From positions 1 to 5,545 of the forward strand of contig JAUSPR010000148.1 in NCBI GenBank assembly GCA_030655715.1: DNA of 5,545 nt, read 5' to 3'. The translations under genes were made by a program, and so were the position numbers. Position 1 is the first letter of the stretch. The number at the start of each line of letters is the position of its first letter. The notes under the pieces are model-generated. The model searched no databases. It had not been told where the DNA came from and saw only the letters and a program-made list of their open reading frames with translations. This document shows positions 5,208-5,545 of the stretch, piece after piece. The stretch comes from Thermoplasmata archaeon (lineage in GTDB: Archaea; Thermoplasmatota; Thermoplasmata; SG8-5).

Positions 5208-5235
5208 TTATATGCACCGTACTCGTCATTTATGC
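5205..5235 (-). promoter_or_regulatory. Direct repeat at the AbiEi start
   Basis: On the minus strand GCATAAATG (5235-5227) recurs as GCATATAAATG (5215-5205), the second copy containing the AbiEi start codon. The two copies lie between the predicted transcription start and the start codon, so they could be half-sites for AbiEi or alternative initiation contexts; the upstream ATG is out of frame. This is a pattern only. Confidence 0.3.
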
Positions 5236-5266
5236 TCAGTTTGGTGTATGTAATTGAGAGGAGGGG

Positions 5267-5280
5267 TATAATATTTTTGA
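5267..5280 (-). promoter_or_regulatory. TATA-like promoter of the AbiE operon
   Basis: Minus-strand TCAAAAATATTATA is the only long AT-rich element in the 76-base gap between the right-edge gene's stop and the AbiEi start. The spacing predicts a transcription start near 5245 and a leader of about 38 bases. AbiE may therefore be transcribed apart from the upstream gene although both run the same way. Confidence 0.5.
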
Positions 5281-5283
5281 TTC

Positions 5284-5545
5284 TCACTCAACATAAAACA
5301 CCTTCGCCGCCACCTCGCCCTTCTCCGTCATGACATACTTGTCAGACCCATCCTTCTCTAGCCAGCCCATCTTCACCCAATCGTCAACGAAATGCCGTCG
5401 GTAGTACATCTTCGCGCTCTGAGTGGCTACGTTTCCATTGTGTATGCCCAGGAGGTCCTTCTTGTCCATGTCCTCGACCATCAGGCTGTCTTTCATTAGC
5501 TTCTTGCTTTCCTTCCGCTCTTTCCAGACGCGAAGTCCTTTGACC
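5284..5545 (-). CDS. Unrecognised protein, C-terminal winged-helix-like part (partial at right edge)
   Basis: The minus-strand frame ends at TGA 5284-5286 and stays open to the window edge. It reads VKGLRVWKERKESKKL before the ATG at 5496, so the gene probably begins outside. The alternative is a short 70-residue protein starting at 5496. In favour of the short form, resemblance to the decayed copy at 3180-3314 starts exactly at that Met; in favour of the long form, the charged upstream stretch reads like protein and no start signal is clear. From 5496 the features are GIHNGNVATQSAKMYYRRHFVDDWVKMGWL (residues 17-46, helix-rich) and a wing-like KYVMTEKGEVAAKVF (53-67), together resembling a winged helix of a DNA-binding or regulatory protein. 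I do not recognise the family. It lies on the same strand upstream of AbiEi with a promoter between them, so an operon link is possible but not shown. Confidence 0.6.
   Translation of the reverse strand, partial: VKGLRVWKERKESKKLMKDSLMVEDMDKKDLLGIHNGNVATQSAKMYYRRHFVDDWVKMGWLEKDGSDKYVMTEKGEVAAKVFYVE

Noticed and set aside
3997..5253. Plus-strand frames opposite the AbiE operon
   Set aside because: All are antisense to the well-supported AbiEi and AbiEii genes.

Overview
The window reads like an accessory (defence or mobile-gene) region of an archaeon. A Thermoplasmata-like or other euryarchaeal host is my best guess, not a demonstrated one. Signs for archaea are a TATA-type promoter in front of the gene at 858, GGTG/GGTGA ribosome-binding sites close to start codons, and frequent AGG/AGA (Arg) and ATA (Ile) codons. 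A bacterial host is not strictly excluded. There is no tRNA, rRNA or CRISPR array.

Layout, left to right. (1) Bases 1-773 (+): the 3' part of an ORF6N-domain protein with a C-terminal phospholipase-D-like domain; its start lies outside the window. (2) Bases 858-2200 (+): a two-gene operon with a TATA box and a candidate operator, encoding an AbiEi-like winged-helix protein and a DNA-polymerase-beta-fold nucleotidyltransferase joined by an ATGA overlap. This has the architecture of a type IV (AbiE-like) toxin-antitoxin pair. (3) Bases 2201-3657: about 1.46 kb with no intact gene. It holds two clusters of stem-loops (2208-2421 and 3471-3665), a strong isolated hairpin (2986-3017), the broken C-terminal end of a beta-class DNA methyltransferase (2500-2819), and a decayed copy of the right-edge gene (3180-3314). 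(4) Bases 3658-5207 (-): a recognisable AbiEi/AbiEii operon, antitoxin first, again with an ATGA overlap. (5) Bases 5284-5545 (-): the 3' end of an unrecognised gene whose C-terminal region looks like a winged helix.

Two different type IV-like toxin-antitoxin modules therefore face each other across decayed DNA. The left pair is near 60% GC in the lines I counted; the right pair is about 32-52%, which suggests separate acquisition. The AbiE operon is bracketed by 135-bp direct repeats (82% identical by my count) derived from the right-edge gene, so it may have been inserted between, or duplicated along with, those copies. Several hairpins share a CTTTAG/CTTCAG-like loop core and resemble subterminal hairpins of IS200/IS605-family elements; remnants of non-autonomous elements are the most economical explanation for the stem-loop clusters, but this is inference.
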